DNA of 64,000 nt. Source: Cryobacterium sp. N22. GTDB lineage: Bacteria; Actinomycetota; Actinomycetes; Actinomycetales; Microbacteriaceae. Position 1 is the stretch's first letter, and each line of letters begins with the position of its first letter. Below the pieces are notes generated by a model. That model worked only from the letters and a program-made list of their open reading frames with translations, was not told the origin of the DNA and did no database searches. Of this stretch, positions 33,947 to 41,590 are shown piece after piece. The stretch is taken from the NCBI RefSeq assembly GCF_002929555.1, contig NZ_PJJP01000039.1, forward strand, positions 496,001 to 560,000. The letters run 5' to 3'. The position numbers were made by a program, and so were the translations under genes.

Positions 33947-34572
33947 GCGGGCGGTCGGACGCACCCGGGGACGGGGGTACCGGGACGCTCGCGGCAACGA
34001 TAGGCGTGCGCATCCGTCGAGAAAGGCTGGCGCGAGAGTGGACACTAGATCGCCTCTCCGAGGCAGCCAGCGTCAGTCGTCGCCAATTGGTCAATCTCGA
34101 GCAAGGCGCCGCCAACCCGAGCATCGGGACGTTGTTGAGCCTGAGCGACGCTCTCGGGATCACCCTGTCGGCACTCGTGGAGCCATCATCATCCCGCCTG
34201 GTAAAAGTCACTCGTGCAGGCGAGGGCGCAGAATTATGGTCGGGCGAATTCGGGGGGCGCGGCGTGCTTCTCGTCAGCACGCAGCCGCCCGACGTCGTGG
34301 AGCTGTGGGACTGGCAGATGAACCCCAGCGACCGTCACGAAAGCAACCCGCACCTTCAGGGCACCAGAGAGCTGCTGCGTGTTCACGCAGGCGTTGTGAC
34401 ACTCGATGTCGGAGACGACCGTCACGAGCTCGCTGCCGGCGACGCGATCATGTTCTACGGTGACGTGAGCCACGCCTACAGCAACCACGGCGCCGAGCCG
34501 GCGCATTTCACATTGACCGTCTACGAGCCGCAGAAAGGCTCGACCGGCGAACGGAAGGGCACCAATGCCTGA
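33943..34572 (+). CDS. XRE-family regulator with C-terminal cupin domain
   Basis: A 209-aa protein starting at the ATG 33943 that overlaps the PhzF stop by 4 bp (ATGA). The N-terminal XRE helix-turn-helix is RLSEAASVSRRQLVNLEQG, residues about 18-75. The C-terminal single cupin barrel (about 110-200) carries a HExNPH-like and later DVSHAYSNHG His pattern. Regulators of this class bind a small ligand, often an amino acid or a polyamine. It probably controls its own operon through the palindrome at 33071. Confidence 0.93.
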   Translation: MSGRSDAPGDGGTGTLAATIGVRIRRERLAREWTLDRLSEAASVSRRQLVNLEQGAANPSIGTLLSLSDALGITLSALVEPSSSRLVKVTRAGEGAELWSGEFGGRGVLLVSTQPPDVVELWDWQMNPSDRHESNPHLQGTRELLRVHAGVVTLDVGDDRHELAAGDAIMFYGDVSHAYSNHGAEPAHFTLTVYEPQKGSTGERKGTNA

Positions 34573-35317
34573 TCAGCAGGGCTTGCAAGCCTTCGTCGAC
34601 AGCGCCGTCGCTGAGGAGGCCGTGTTCGCGCTGCGGCCCGATTATCGCGCGGTACTACTCGTCGTCGACGGGTTGGCCGGCGGCCCCTCGGACGAGGCCA
34701 GCGAGGCACTCTTGGTGACAGCTGAAACGTCGGCTCGCGCCGCTCTCCACGACCACCCCGTAGAGGAACTGCCCCACGTCGCCGCCTGGCGGGACGCCTA
34801 TCGTGCATTCGGCGCGAAGCCGCAGCGCACCCGCAACAGCTTGGAAGCCTTGATGCGCCGCGCTGAGGGCGGTCTGCCCCGAGTGAACCGACTGACTGAC
34901 ACCTACAACGCAATCTCAGTGCTGCACCAGGTGCCGCTCGGCGGCGAGGACTTGACACGCTACGTGGGCGTTCCCAGGCTTGTCCGTGCGACCGGAGAAG
35001 AACGGTTCGACACCGCAACCGGCGGGGCCGCCGTGATAGAACACCCCGAGCCCGGCGAGGTGGTGTGGCGCGATGACGAGGGCGTGACCTGTCGCCGCTG
35101 GAACTGGCGTCAAGCACGGCGTACGCAGCTCACGAACTCGACCACCGCGGCGTTCTTCATCCTCGATGCCCTCTCCCCGCTCGATGACGCCGCACTTGGA
35201 ACTGCCACCGAGGAGCTGGAAGAGCACCTCCGTCGGCTCGGGCCGAATGTCACGATCGCGCGCCGACACATCGCAGCAGCCGCGGCTCCTACTTCTAAAC
35301 CACTCTCGAACCGATGA
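34565..35317 (+). CDS. B3/B4 domain protein (PheRS editing-domain-like)
   Basis: A 250-aa protein overlapping the regulator gene by 8 bp. The central part (about 70-215) matches the B3/B4 domain of the phenylalanyl-tRNA synthetase beta chain: FGAKPQRTRNSLEALMRRAEGG, PRVNRLTDTYNAISVLHQVPLGGEDL, then GEVVWRDDEGVTCRRWNWRQ and a C-terminal strand-helix block. In PheRS this module edits mischarged tRNA. Free-standing versions are widespread and of unknown function, often next to XRE-cupin regulators. Role here unknown. Confidence 0.88.
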   Translation: MPDQQGLQAFVDSAVAEEAVFALRPDYRAVLLVVDGLAGGPSDEASEALLVTAETSARAALHDHPVEELPHVAAWRDAYRAFGAKPQRTRNSLEALMRRAEGGLPRVNRLTDTYNAISVLHQVPLGGEDLTRYVGVPRLVRATGEERFDTATGGAAVIEHPEPGEVVWRDDEGVTCRRWNWRQARRTQLTNSTTAAFFILDALSPLDDAALGTATEELEEHLRRLGPNVTIARRHIAAAAAPTSKPLSNR

Positions 35318-35328
35318 TTGGAGAGTCG

Positions 35329-36222
35329 ATGTTCACCGGCCTCAGTGCTTTCCCACACACGCCGCTCAGGGACGACGCCTTCGACGAGGCAGCCTATGCG
35401 CGCCTGCTCGAACGGCTGGTCACAGCCGGAGTCGACTCCATCACCGCTCTCGGGTCAACAGGCTCCTGCATGTACCTGGACCGTGACGAGCGGCGCCGCG
35501 TCGCCGACGCCGCAGTGCAGCACGCCGGCCCAGTGCCGGTCATCGTAGGCATCAGCGCGCTACGCACCTCTCAGGTGCAGATGTTTGCGGACGACGCGCA
35601 AGGGGCCGGCGCGAGTGCGGTCCTACTCGCCCCGGTCACCTATCAGGCGCTCGGCCACGACGAAGTGTTCAACCTGTTCGAAGATGTCGCCCGCGGCCTT
35701 TCCGTGCCGCTCGTGGTTTACGACAACCCGGGCACCACTCACTTCAACTTCACCGATGACCTCTACGCGCGGATCGCGACTCTTCCGAACGTGGCATCAA
35801 TCAAGATTCCCGGCGTCCCCGCCAATCCCGCCGAGGCGGCCGCGCGCGTGCAGACGATCCGTGACCACATTCCCCGCGGCGTAACCGTGGGCGTGTCTGG
35901 CGACACCTCCGCAGCGACCGGCCTCAACGCCGGTTGTGATGCCTGGTACTCCGTGATCGGCGGCACGCTCCCCCTCCCCGCGCTGACGATCACCCGTGCC
36001 GCGCTGGCCGGCGACCACGCCACGGCCTCGGCTGAATCCGCCAGGCTGCAACCGCTGTGGGCGCTCTTCGAAGCACACGGCAGCTACCGGGTCACGGCGG
36101 CAATAGCAGAGCATCTGGGACTCGTCGCAGTCGACTGCCTGCCGCGGCCGATCCAGGGCCTCGGGACGGCCGCCCGAGAGCGCGTTGCACAGGTCGTCGA
36201 AGAACTGCACCTCGCCAACTAG
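35329..36222 (+). CDS. DapA-family (dihydrodipicolinate synthase/N-acetylneuraminate lyase) aldolase
   Basis: A protein of about 297 aa starting MFTGLSAFPHTPL at 35329 with GGAGAG just upstream (an ATG at 35314 overlapping the previous stop is also possible). TIM-barrel Schiff-base aldolase: GSTGSCMYLD pocket, Tyr in VVYDNPGTTHF, and catalytic Lys in VASIKIPGVP. The enzyme condenses pyruvate or cleaves such products; the substrate pocket differs from true DapA. It is the fourth gene of the operon. No other lysine or sialic acid genes are close. Confidence 0.9.
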   Translation: MFTGLSAFPHTPLRDDAFDEAAYARLLERLVTAGVDSITALGSTGSCMYLDRDERRRVADAAVQHAGPVPVIVGISALRTSQVQMFADDAQGAGASAVLLAPVTYQALGHDEVFNLFEDVARGLSVPLVVYDNPGTTHFNFTDDLYARIATLPNVASIKIPGVPANPAEAAARVQTIRDHIPRGVTVGVSGDTSAATGLNAGCDAWYSVIGGTLPLPALTITRAALAGDHATASAESARLQPLWALFEAHGSYRVTAAIAEHLGLVAVDCLPRPIQGLGTAARERVAQVVEELHLAN

Positions 36223-36367
36223 AACTGTCAGTACCGCGATCACGGCTGTTTGCATTGGGCGCGTCGTCGCTGGTGCCCGGGTGAGCGAACCCAACCCGCA
36301 CAAGCTCACCGATGACGACAAGCTCGAAACTACTCATCGACCGCAGCTCGAACGAACGGACTAACAA
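36223..36367 (+). other. Short gap with a possible gene tail
   Basis: One frame reads TVSTAITAVCIGRVVAGARV and on to a charged end with a stop at about 36364, like the last helix and tail of a membrane transporter. It has no start and no upstream part, so it is probably a leftover or chance. Otherwise nothing is seen. Confidence 0.3.
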
Positions 36368-37237
36368 ATGACCCTTCCCACATCCGACACGATTGTCACC
36401 TACCCGGACGGCGCAACGACCTCCACCGGATCAGTTCTCCACATAGAACCGCTCCAAGACGGACGATCAGCGATCATCCTTGACACAACGGCATTCCACC
36501 CAGTCGACGCCGCATGGCCCGACCAACCCGCCGACCGCGGCGTCATCACCACCAATCACGGCTCACAGCCGATCCTGGGCGCCGTCACCGGCGGCATTCA
36601 CGACGGAGAGCTTCGCCTCGGTGAGGACCTGCCCGTCCGCACCGGAACTGACGGGTGGATCTTTGTTGTCGCTCACATCGTTGAGGGCGCCCCACCAGCG
36701 ATCGGTGAGTCCGTACAGATCGACGTCGACAAGGAATACCGTGCCGCTCTCTCCGCAGCACACACTGCCTGCCACCTCGCCGCTCTCGCACTCGATGCGA
36801 CACTGTCAGCGGCGTGGAGCAAGCCCGTGCCAACGGATGCGCTGGGTAACCCAGCTTTTGACGCGCTAGCCATCCAGCACTCACGCATTCACCCACATCG
36901 TTCAACGGACATCTACCGCATTGGCAAGTCCCTGCGCCGCAAAGGTTTCGCGCCCACTGCCCTCGCTGATCCCTCAGCGGTCGCAGGCCGCATCAACACT
37001 CAACTCGCGCAATGGATCGCAGCGGGAGGCGCAGCGCGAATCGAACGCAACGATGACACGCTCTCTGCCCGTCGCACCTGGGTCTGCGAACTCCCAGCCG
37101 GACGCACCGACATTCCCTGTGGCGGCACCCACATCCACAACCTCACCGAGCTCTCAGCTGTCACCGCGTCGCTCACTATTCGCGAAATTGAGGGCGGACT
37201 CGAATTGACCATGGAAACGAGTTCGACCGCGACCTAG
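36368..37237 (+). CDS. AlaX-like alanyl-tRNA-editing / AlaRS-editing domain protein
   Basis: A 289-aa protein with the zinc-type editing site of the AlaX / ThrRS-AlaRS second additional domain: HTACH (His-x3-His) at about 134 and CGGTHI at about 253. The N-terminal barrel part (1-100) resembles AlaRS editing-linked domains. These proteins hydrolyse mischarged tRNA, such as Ser- or Gly-tRNA(Ala), or related D-amino or N-modified substrates. It is the last gene after phzF, regulator, B3/B4 and dapA-like genes, so two editing-type domains share one operon. Confidence 0.88.
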   Translation: MTLPTSDTIVTYPDGATTSTGSVLHIEPLQDGRSAIILDTTAFHPVDAAWPDQPADRGVITTNHGSQPILGAVTGGIHDGELRLGEDLPVRTGTDGWIFVVAHIVEGAPPAIGESVQIDVDKEYRAALSAAHTACHLAALALDATLSAAWSKPVPTDALGNPAFDALAIQHSRIHPHRSTDIYRIGKSLRRKGFAPTALADPSAVAGRINTQLAQWIAAGGAARIERNDDTLSARRTWVCELPAGRTDIPCGGTHIHNLTELSAVTASLTIREIEGGLELTMETSSTAT

Positions 37238-37489
37238 GAGGCGAGGGGGCGCTACTTATGTCGCCGTTGGCGATGGAAGAGTGGAGACGCCTCAGCTTCT
37301 GGAAGGTCAGCGGCGGCGAGCAGAGGTGGGGCCAAGAGCACCGACCAGACGCATCGGGGTAGCCTCGGCGCACTCGGGTTGGGCTCGGCAAGCGCCAGCC
37401 GTCGGCGCACCGCCGCCGCTGCCATCGATGGCAACGCGATGCTGCGGCGCTGTCGGGAGTGCGTGGGCGAGTCCTTCCGGTGGATCCCT
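37238..37489. other. Stretch without a convincing gene after the AlaX-like gene
   Basis: Only low-quality Arg-rich frames occur on both strands. I see no motif or repeat. Probably intergenic or decayed. Confidence 0.4.
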
Positions 37490-37670
37490 TATGCCTTGGT
37501 GCTCACAATCGTGCCGTTGACGACGAGGGCCGGTGGCAGGGTCGTCATGTCCACGTCACAGCGGCGCAGGGCGAGGCATTCCAGTGCTCCATGGTGCGCT
37601 CAGGCAGGCGCAATAGGTCGGCCAGTTCTTGCTGAGTGAGAAACGTCGAATCTGAACCATGGCGTCCATA
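37490..37670 (-). pseudogene. Excisionase/HTH_17-like fragment
   Basis: A short minus-strand frame reads FLTQQELADLLRLPERTMEHW, the winged-helix start of the excisionase (Xis, HTH_17) family of DNA-binding proteins. It then loses the expected wing (ASPCAAVTWTTL) and ends early. No recombinase is next to it. It is most likely debris of an integrated element. Confidence 0.5.
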
Positions 37671-37754
37671 GCCAGTAGGTGCGCGCACGAAGCCAGTAGC
37701 AGCCCGTCTGGCTCGGGACGGATCCGTATCAGCCGGGCAGCACAACACCAAAGC

Positions 37755-37773
37755 AACCCCACAGGGGGTTTTT
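37755..37773 (+). terminator. Hairpin AACCCC/GGGGTT with T-run
   Basis: Stem AACCCC-ACAG-GGGGTT followed by TTT on the + strand. It looks like an intrinsic terminator but no + strand gene is near, so it may belong to a lost element. Confidence 0.4.
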
Positions 37774-37863
37774 GGGCCGTTTCTGGTCACAGAGGCTGTA
37801 ATAGGCCTGGAAGGGAGGAGGGGCGATGGGTGATTTCGCCTCGCGAATCCTGCGCCTGTTACT

Positions 37864-37894
37864 GCTGGGGTACCTGGACTCGAACCAAGAACAA
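37864..37894 (-). tRNA. tRNA-Gln 3' end fragment (attachment-site candidate)
   Basis: The minus strand carries a T-arm (5-bp stem CTTGG/CCAGG around TTCGAGT) and the 3' acceptor strand TACCCCA followed by GCA, as expected for actinobacterial tRNA-Gln. The anticodon arm and 5' half are not present: upstream DNA gives only a loose D-arm-like hairpin. Such partial tRNA 3' ends are typical att sites left by integration into a tRNA gene. The intact tRNA-Gln is not in this window. Confidence 0.55.
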
Positions 37895-37947
37895 ATGATA
37901 GCCATCTGGGCTACGCCACTCCCCTGCAGCTGGGGCGGAATCCCGCG

Positions 37948-38046
37948 GACTTCTGCGGTTTTCATGGGTCTAGTGTACGCGCTGACACGGACGAGTACGG
38001 GCTCATTCTGGTCACACAGCGAGGTACCTGGTTCGTTTCTGGTCAC
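37948..38046 (+). repeat. Direct repeat, copy 2 (long)
   Basis: About 99 bp matching copy 3 (40760-40860) with a few differences and containing the 44-bp part of copy 1 (31177). It includes two further sub-repeats ending TCTGGTCAC. A third TTTCTGGTCAC lies outside at about 37783. Confidence 0.85.
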
Positions 38047-38188
38047 GGCATTGAGCTCATCCGGTGCACCAACTCCGCCCCTCCATCGTGGCTGTCGCCT
38101 TCGCATTTCATCATGAGGCGGGCTGCACCCGCCGCAGGCTGGCACGGTTCTACGCCTGGGTTGTCCGCCTCCTCGCTAGCGTCGACGA

Positions 38189-38218
38189 GTGACGCAGTGA
38201 CGCAGTGACGCAGTGACG
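38189..38218. repeat. Tandem repeat (GTGACGCA)x3.6
   Basis: Three perfect 8-bp units plus a partial one, 22 bp beyond the stop of the nucleotidyltransferase gene (38240). Non-coding. Confidence 0.9.
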
Positions 38219-38239
38219 GGCACCGAACATTGACACGGA

Positions 38240-38824
38240 TCAGATATTGATCGGACCGGGCGAATCCGGCGGTGCCGTGGGTTCACCGTCGAGAATGGCG
38301 TTCACGATTTTCTCCGCACGTGGCGTGAGGATATCGCCGGGGTAGAACTGCTCGTAGAGTTGGCCCGCGTCCTCTAGCGTGTGGACGTCACACAGAGCAA
38401 GGAGGAGTCTGATATCGCGGGTGTCACGCCCCGGTCGGTTTGCTCGGAGTTTCATCACCAGCATCGCCTCTTTGGACGCCACTTCGATGACAATGCCAGC
38501 CTCGTCGTGGATGGTCTCCCACTCAACGGCGCGGCCGAGAGTGGGGATGGCGTCGGCCTTCGTGACCTCGAAGTTCAGCCACTTCGCGTCCCACCCACGC
38601 CTATAGGCGACCCTCTCGGCAGCGGCAGCGACGGACTCGTCTGAGCCGGGATTGACGTGAAGGACATCTAGGTCTTGCGTCGTCCCCCGGTCGAAGTAGC
38701 GCAGGGCGAGTGCCGCGCCGCCCACGAGCCGGATGCCAGCAACCTCGCCCGCATCGCGAAGCTCGGCGACTAGATCTCGCAGGCCGATGGTGATCGCGCC
38801 ACGATCGAGCGCAGTCGCTGACAT
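38240..38824 (-). CDS. AbiEii-like nucleotidyltransferase toxin
   Basis: A 194-aa protein starting at 38824; the ATG overlaps the antitoxin stop (TGATG). The nucleotidyltransferase core is RLVGGAALALRYFDRGTTQDLDVL (GGxA...DxDxL), followed by a conserved KEAMLVMKLRANRPGRDTRDIRLLL helix block. These are seen in AbiEii/DUF6036 toxins that modify tRNA or other targets with nucleotides. Together with the gene upstream it forms a type IV-like AbiE-type toxin-antitoxin pair. Confidence 0.87.
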   Translation of the reverse strand: MSATALDRGAITIGLRDLVAELRDAGEVAGIRLVGGAALALRYFDRGTTQDLDVLHVNPGSDESVAAAAERVAYRRGWDAKWLNFEVTKADAIPTLGRAVEWETIHDEAGIVIEVASKEAMLVMKLRANRPGRDTRDIRLLLALCDVHTLEDAGQLYEQFYPGDILTPRAEKIVNAILDGEPTAPPDSPGPINI

Positions 38825-39399
38825 CAAACGCTCGCGAAGGTATCTGCCCAAGCGAGGACGCCGCGTTCGGCGAACTCGTCCGGCACGTCTTCACGCTCGG
38901 GCGCCGGGTCGGCCGGGTCGACCCGGAAGACGACAGGTACCGTCAGTGCGCGATCGAGGTTGTTGACCCATCCAGGGAGCGGGATGTCTTCCTGATTGAG
39001 TCTCCATGCCACAAGAGCCGCAATCGCCGCATCCCACAAACGATCCCCGGTGCGTTCCGGCTCCGTCAGCCCCAGGATTCCTCGGACGAGTCCGTGTTCG
39101 GCTGTGAGGTTGTCATTCAACTGGAGGAGCGCCCTGAGGGCTCGGTCTGTGTCATGAGCGCGTAGATGTTCACGAATCGCCTCTGCGGAGCTGGCAGCGT
39201 CGTCCCGTCGTGTGGGAGCGGCGTACAGTCGATGTCCGGTGCCAGCGAGCAGCCGATCAACTGTGCTGTAGGCGGCGTCTCTGCCCCGTTCATGATGAGA
39301 GACGCTGGCCTGATCGATACCGGTCAACTCTGAAAGTTTCGCCTGGGTGATATTTTGGCTCCGGCGGGCGGCCCGAACCAGGGTCGATGACGCTGCCAT
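38824..39399 (-). CDS. XRE-type antitoxin partner of AbiEii-like toxin
   Basis: A 191-aa protein. ATG 39399 has GGTGAGGTG about 6 nt before it; the frame opens 3 codons earlier with GTG. An N-terminal XRE helix-turn-helix (ITQAKLSELTGIDQASVSHHERG) is followed by a helical and then beta-rich domain of ~110 residues, similar in role to AbiEi antitoxins, which both regulate and neutralise. It is transcribed first, with the toxin gene 1 nt overlapped. An inverted repeat at 39421 is a likely self-operator. Confidence 0.87.
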   Translation of the reverse strand: MAASSTLVRAARRSQNITQAKLSELTGIDQASVSHHERGRDAAYSTVDRLLAGTGHRLYAAPTRRDDAASSAEAIREHLRAHDTDRALRALLQLNDNLTAEHGLVRGILGLTEPERTGDRLWDAAIAALVAWRLNQEDIPLPGWVNNLDRALTVPVVFRVDPADPAPEREDVPDEFAERGVLAWADTFASV

Positions 39400-39420
39400 G
39401 AGAATCACCTCACCTTCATA

Positions 39421-39445
39421 AATATGACTCCTAAACCATATTGTA
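39421..39445 (-). promoter_or_regulatory. Promoter and operator of the toxin-antitoxin pair
   Basis: Inverted repeat AATATG-10 nt-CATATT (39421-39442) lies between the start at 39399 and a minus-strand -10 TACAAT (39440-39445), overlapping it. Good candidate for autorepression by the antitoxin. Confidence 0.6.
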
Positions 39446-39925
39446 GATGCCCTTCGCGTATTTAAGAAGGTTGGTCGGCCTCGGAAACCCGCTTCGTGCG
39501 CTGTGAAGCACCAGCGTCATCGGCTAGACCCAGGGCTGCGCAGGCACGGCATGCTTTCGAGATCGGCTCAATCACCCAGAGCTCTTGAAGGATGCGAGCA
39601 CAGCGTCCGACGGTGAGCCGGGCAAGCCGCACTCCCCCACACTGCGGCCATTTTCACCAGGCGTGCGGTCGTCTCATATGGTTCGTAGTTCGCGGATGTG
39701 AGGCTACCGGTCTCGGCGCGACGTAGTTGCACGACGCCCGAGGATCTGCGATTGGAGAGGGTGCTTCTAAAAACCCAGATCGCGCCGATGAGCCATCTCC
39801 TATTCCTAGGGATACGTCTCGGAGCAGCTTCTACGCGCATTTCTCGCGCATGTGCGGGGCATCGCCCGCGGAATACCGGTCGCTGCACCGCTGACGCCAG
39901 CGCCGGGTCGGGCCGTCGACGCGTT
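39446..39925. other. Long intergenic region with nothing recognised
   Basis: No ORF with convincing coding character, RNA gene or repeat was found in these ~480 bp. A minus-strand frame at 39568-39888 has no recognisable domain. Confidence 0.4.
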
Positions 39926-40579
39926 TCAGTCGCGGTTGATCTCCAGCCCTGGCCGGCGGGTGTACTTGTCCCGCAGGAAGGTGCCGTGGGCTTCGACCGA
40001 CCGCAGGTCGGTCGAATACAGGGTCTTCTGGATGCGCAGGGCCTCCGCGTCGAGGATGCGCACCTGTTCGCCGAGTGCGTCCCAGGCCCGTACCTGCTCT
40101 GGCAACCAGGTCTTACGGAATTTGTGGCCCGGGAGGTTTCGATAGGCCTCCAGAAGGCCGGGAATGTAGTCGGTGATCATCGCCTCGACGGTGAACCTGT
40201 CGTCGATCGTCGTCATCAGCTGTGCCCATTTGGAGAGGATGTCATCGATCTTGGCGACGACCTCGGCCATCTCGGTCGAAACGCGGCGACCGAGGTGCCG
40301 CCGTAGGGAGGCGACCTGACGTCGGTCCTTCGCCAGCTCTTTGTGCACGGCGACGCGATACTTCTCGGTGCGCGGATCGCCCTCGATCGCGCGCACGGTG
40401 CGCCGCGACGACATGATCTCGAATCGGCTGGTGCGCGCCGTGCGACCGCCGACGATGTAGCCGCCGACCAGCAGGATCGACCACCCGCCCCAGGGCCCAA
40501 ACAGGGCGTCCCCCGCGACGGCCACGGCCCCAACGGCCGCGAGTCCGAGGGCCGAGAGGATCGTGCGGGTGCGAGACAT
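39926..40579 (-). CDS. Membrane-anchored helical protein of unknown function
   Basis: A 217-aa protein with two membrane helices near the N-terminus (about 5-25 and 30-48) and then a charged, helical soluble part (about 60-215) with coiled-coil character. The layout resembles XpaC-type proteins, but I cannot support a family. It lies between the toxin-antitoxin pair and repeat copy 3. Confidence 0.6.
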   Translation of the reverse strand: MSRTRTILSALGLAAVGAVAVAGDALFGPWGGWSILLVGGYIVGGRTARTSRFEIMSSRRTVRAIEGDPRTEKYRVAVHKELAKDRRQVASLRRHLGRRVSTEMAEVVAKIDDILSKWAQLMTTIDDRFTVEAMITDYIPGLLEAYRNLPGHKFRKTWLPEQVRAWDALGEQVRILDAEALRIQKTLYSTDLRSVEAHGTFLRDKYTRRPGLEINRD

Positions 40580-40759
40580 GTCGGTGCGCCAATCCTTGTG
40601 GGTGCGTGGCTGCGTCTGGTTTCCCTCATTCTCTTATCGCAGCCGTGGAACGGCGACGCAGGCCGCCCGACACAGGCCGACAGGGCGTTCAGACCGTGAT
40701 CGGTCCTGGAGCGCGGCGAAGGTCTTGTCGCCGATTCCGGTGACATTGCGGAGATCCTC

Positions 40760-40860
40760 GGATTTCCGCGGTTTTCATGGGGTCCAGTGTACGCGCTGGC
40801 ACGGACGAATACGGGCTCATTCTGGTCACGCAGCGAGGTATCTGGTTCGTTTCTGGTCAC
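40760..40860 (+). repeat. Direct repeat, copy 3 (long)
   Basis: About 101 bp, near-identical to copy 2 (37948), same orientation. It contains the 44-bp part shared with copy 1. Copies 2 and 3 bound a 2.7-kb segment with the toxin-antitoxin pair and the 39926 gene. Confidence 0.85.
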
Positions 40861-40953
40861 ACCGCCGATTGGTTCTGGGACTGCCGGTCCACTAAAGTTC
40901 GAGCCGGTGATCGCTAAGCGCACGCGCTGCCCTCGGCAAAGCGCGACCTGGGG

Positions 40954-41112
40954 TCAGAGTGAGGTGGTGTCCGTTGCCGGCGGATTCTCGTTGGGAGTAT
41001 CGCTGTCGGTGTACTCGCCCTCTGCCTGCGTCTCGTTGGCGTCAATTTCCGGCGCGCCGGCCGCTCCCTCGGAATCGGTGTATTCACCATCAGTGTCATC
41101 GTTGATTTTCAT
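40954..41112 (-). CDS. Small acidic protein with GEYTDS repeats
   Basis: A 52-aa protein, strongly acidic and without hydrophobic segment. The motif GEYTDS occurs twice (about residues 9-14 and 32-37) in Glu/Asp/Pro-rich surroundings, indicating an unfolded tail-like protein. GAGAGGGAG lies 5 nt before the ATG at 41112. It is divergent from the truncated sigma factor copy. Role unknown. Confidence 0.55.
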   Translation of the reverse strand: MKINDDTDGEYTDSEGAAGAPEIDANETQAEGEYTDSDTPNENPPATDTTSL

Positions 41113-41194
41113 GGTTCTCCCTCTCGAACGGACGATCAGTCTATGTCGCTGGACTGGCCAAGGACAGGCGTACCTGATGTGCCGTGTCCCCTGT

Positions 41195-41483
41195 CCGCCT
41201 GCGGACGACCCAACGGGATCCGGGAACGCTGCCCTTCGACACCCCGGCAACAGTCGAAAGTAGTCCCTTAGACGAAGTGCAGCTTCTACTTCAAAACGAC
41301 GCACTGTCTCTGGCGTTGGCTAACCTCCCCCTGGATCAAAAGCGGGCCTGGCTCATGCGTGAGTTCTCCGGCTGCAGCTACGCAGTTATCGCGACCCAAC
41401 TCGTCGTTCCAGAGTCGACCGTGCGCGGATTACTCGCCCGATCGCGTCACACCCTCGCCCACGATCTGGCCGCCTGGCACTAG
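41195..41483 (+). pseudogene. Truncated ECF sigma factor (region 4 only)
   Basis: This duplicated piece codes SPLDEVQLLLQNDALSLALA through the region 4 helix-turn-helix (YAVIATQLVVPESTVRGLLAR) to the stop, but lacks region 2. A short frame with a start at 41184 could give a 99-aa protein holding only region 4, which cannot bind core RNA polymerase or the -10 in the normal way. Probably a pseudogene; a free region 4 acting as a competitor is not excluded. Confidence 0.8.
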
Positions 41484-41510
41484 CCAATCGCCCACGCCCG
41501 GCCGATGGAC
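41195..41510 (+). repeat. 316-bp duplicate of the 3' part of the ECF sigma factor gene
   Basis: Nearly identical to 52509-52824, with only three or so mismatches visible and no length change. It begins inside the linker before sigma region 4 and ends 26 bp after the stop codon. The sharp borders and near identity show a recent duplication. Confidence 0.95.
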
Positions 41511-41590
41511 TCCCGCTTTATTGACCGCGGAGAAAATGCGGCGGTCAGTGCGCGCAGCTCCGTCCTCGACGCCCTCCGGCAGGAAGCGCG

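Noticed and set aside
36281-36364. Small frame VSEPNPHKLTDDD as a gene
   Set aside because: No ribosome binding site; it reads better as the tail of an upstream broken frame or chance.
37864-37935. A complete tRNA gene
   Set aside because: T-arm and acceptor 3' strand are good, but the anticodon arm is missing and the 5' acceptor pairs at only part of the positions.
41184-41483. 99-aa frame as a full sigma factor gene
   Set aside because: It has only region 4 and is a near-exact copy of the 3' part of the intact gene at 52228-52797.
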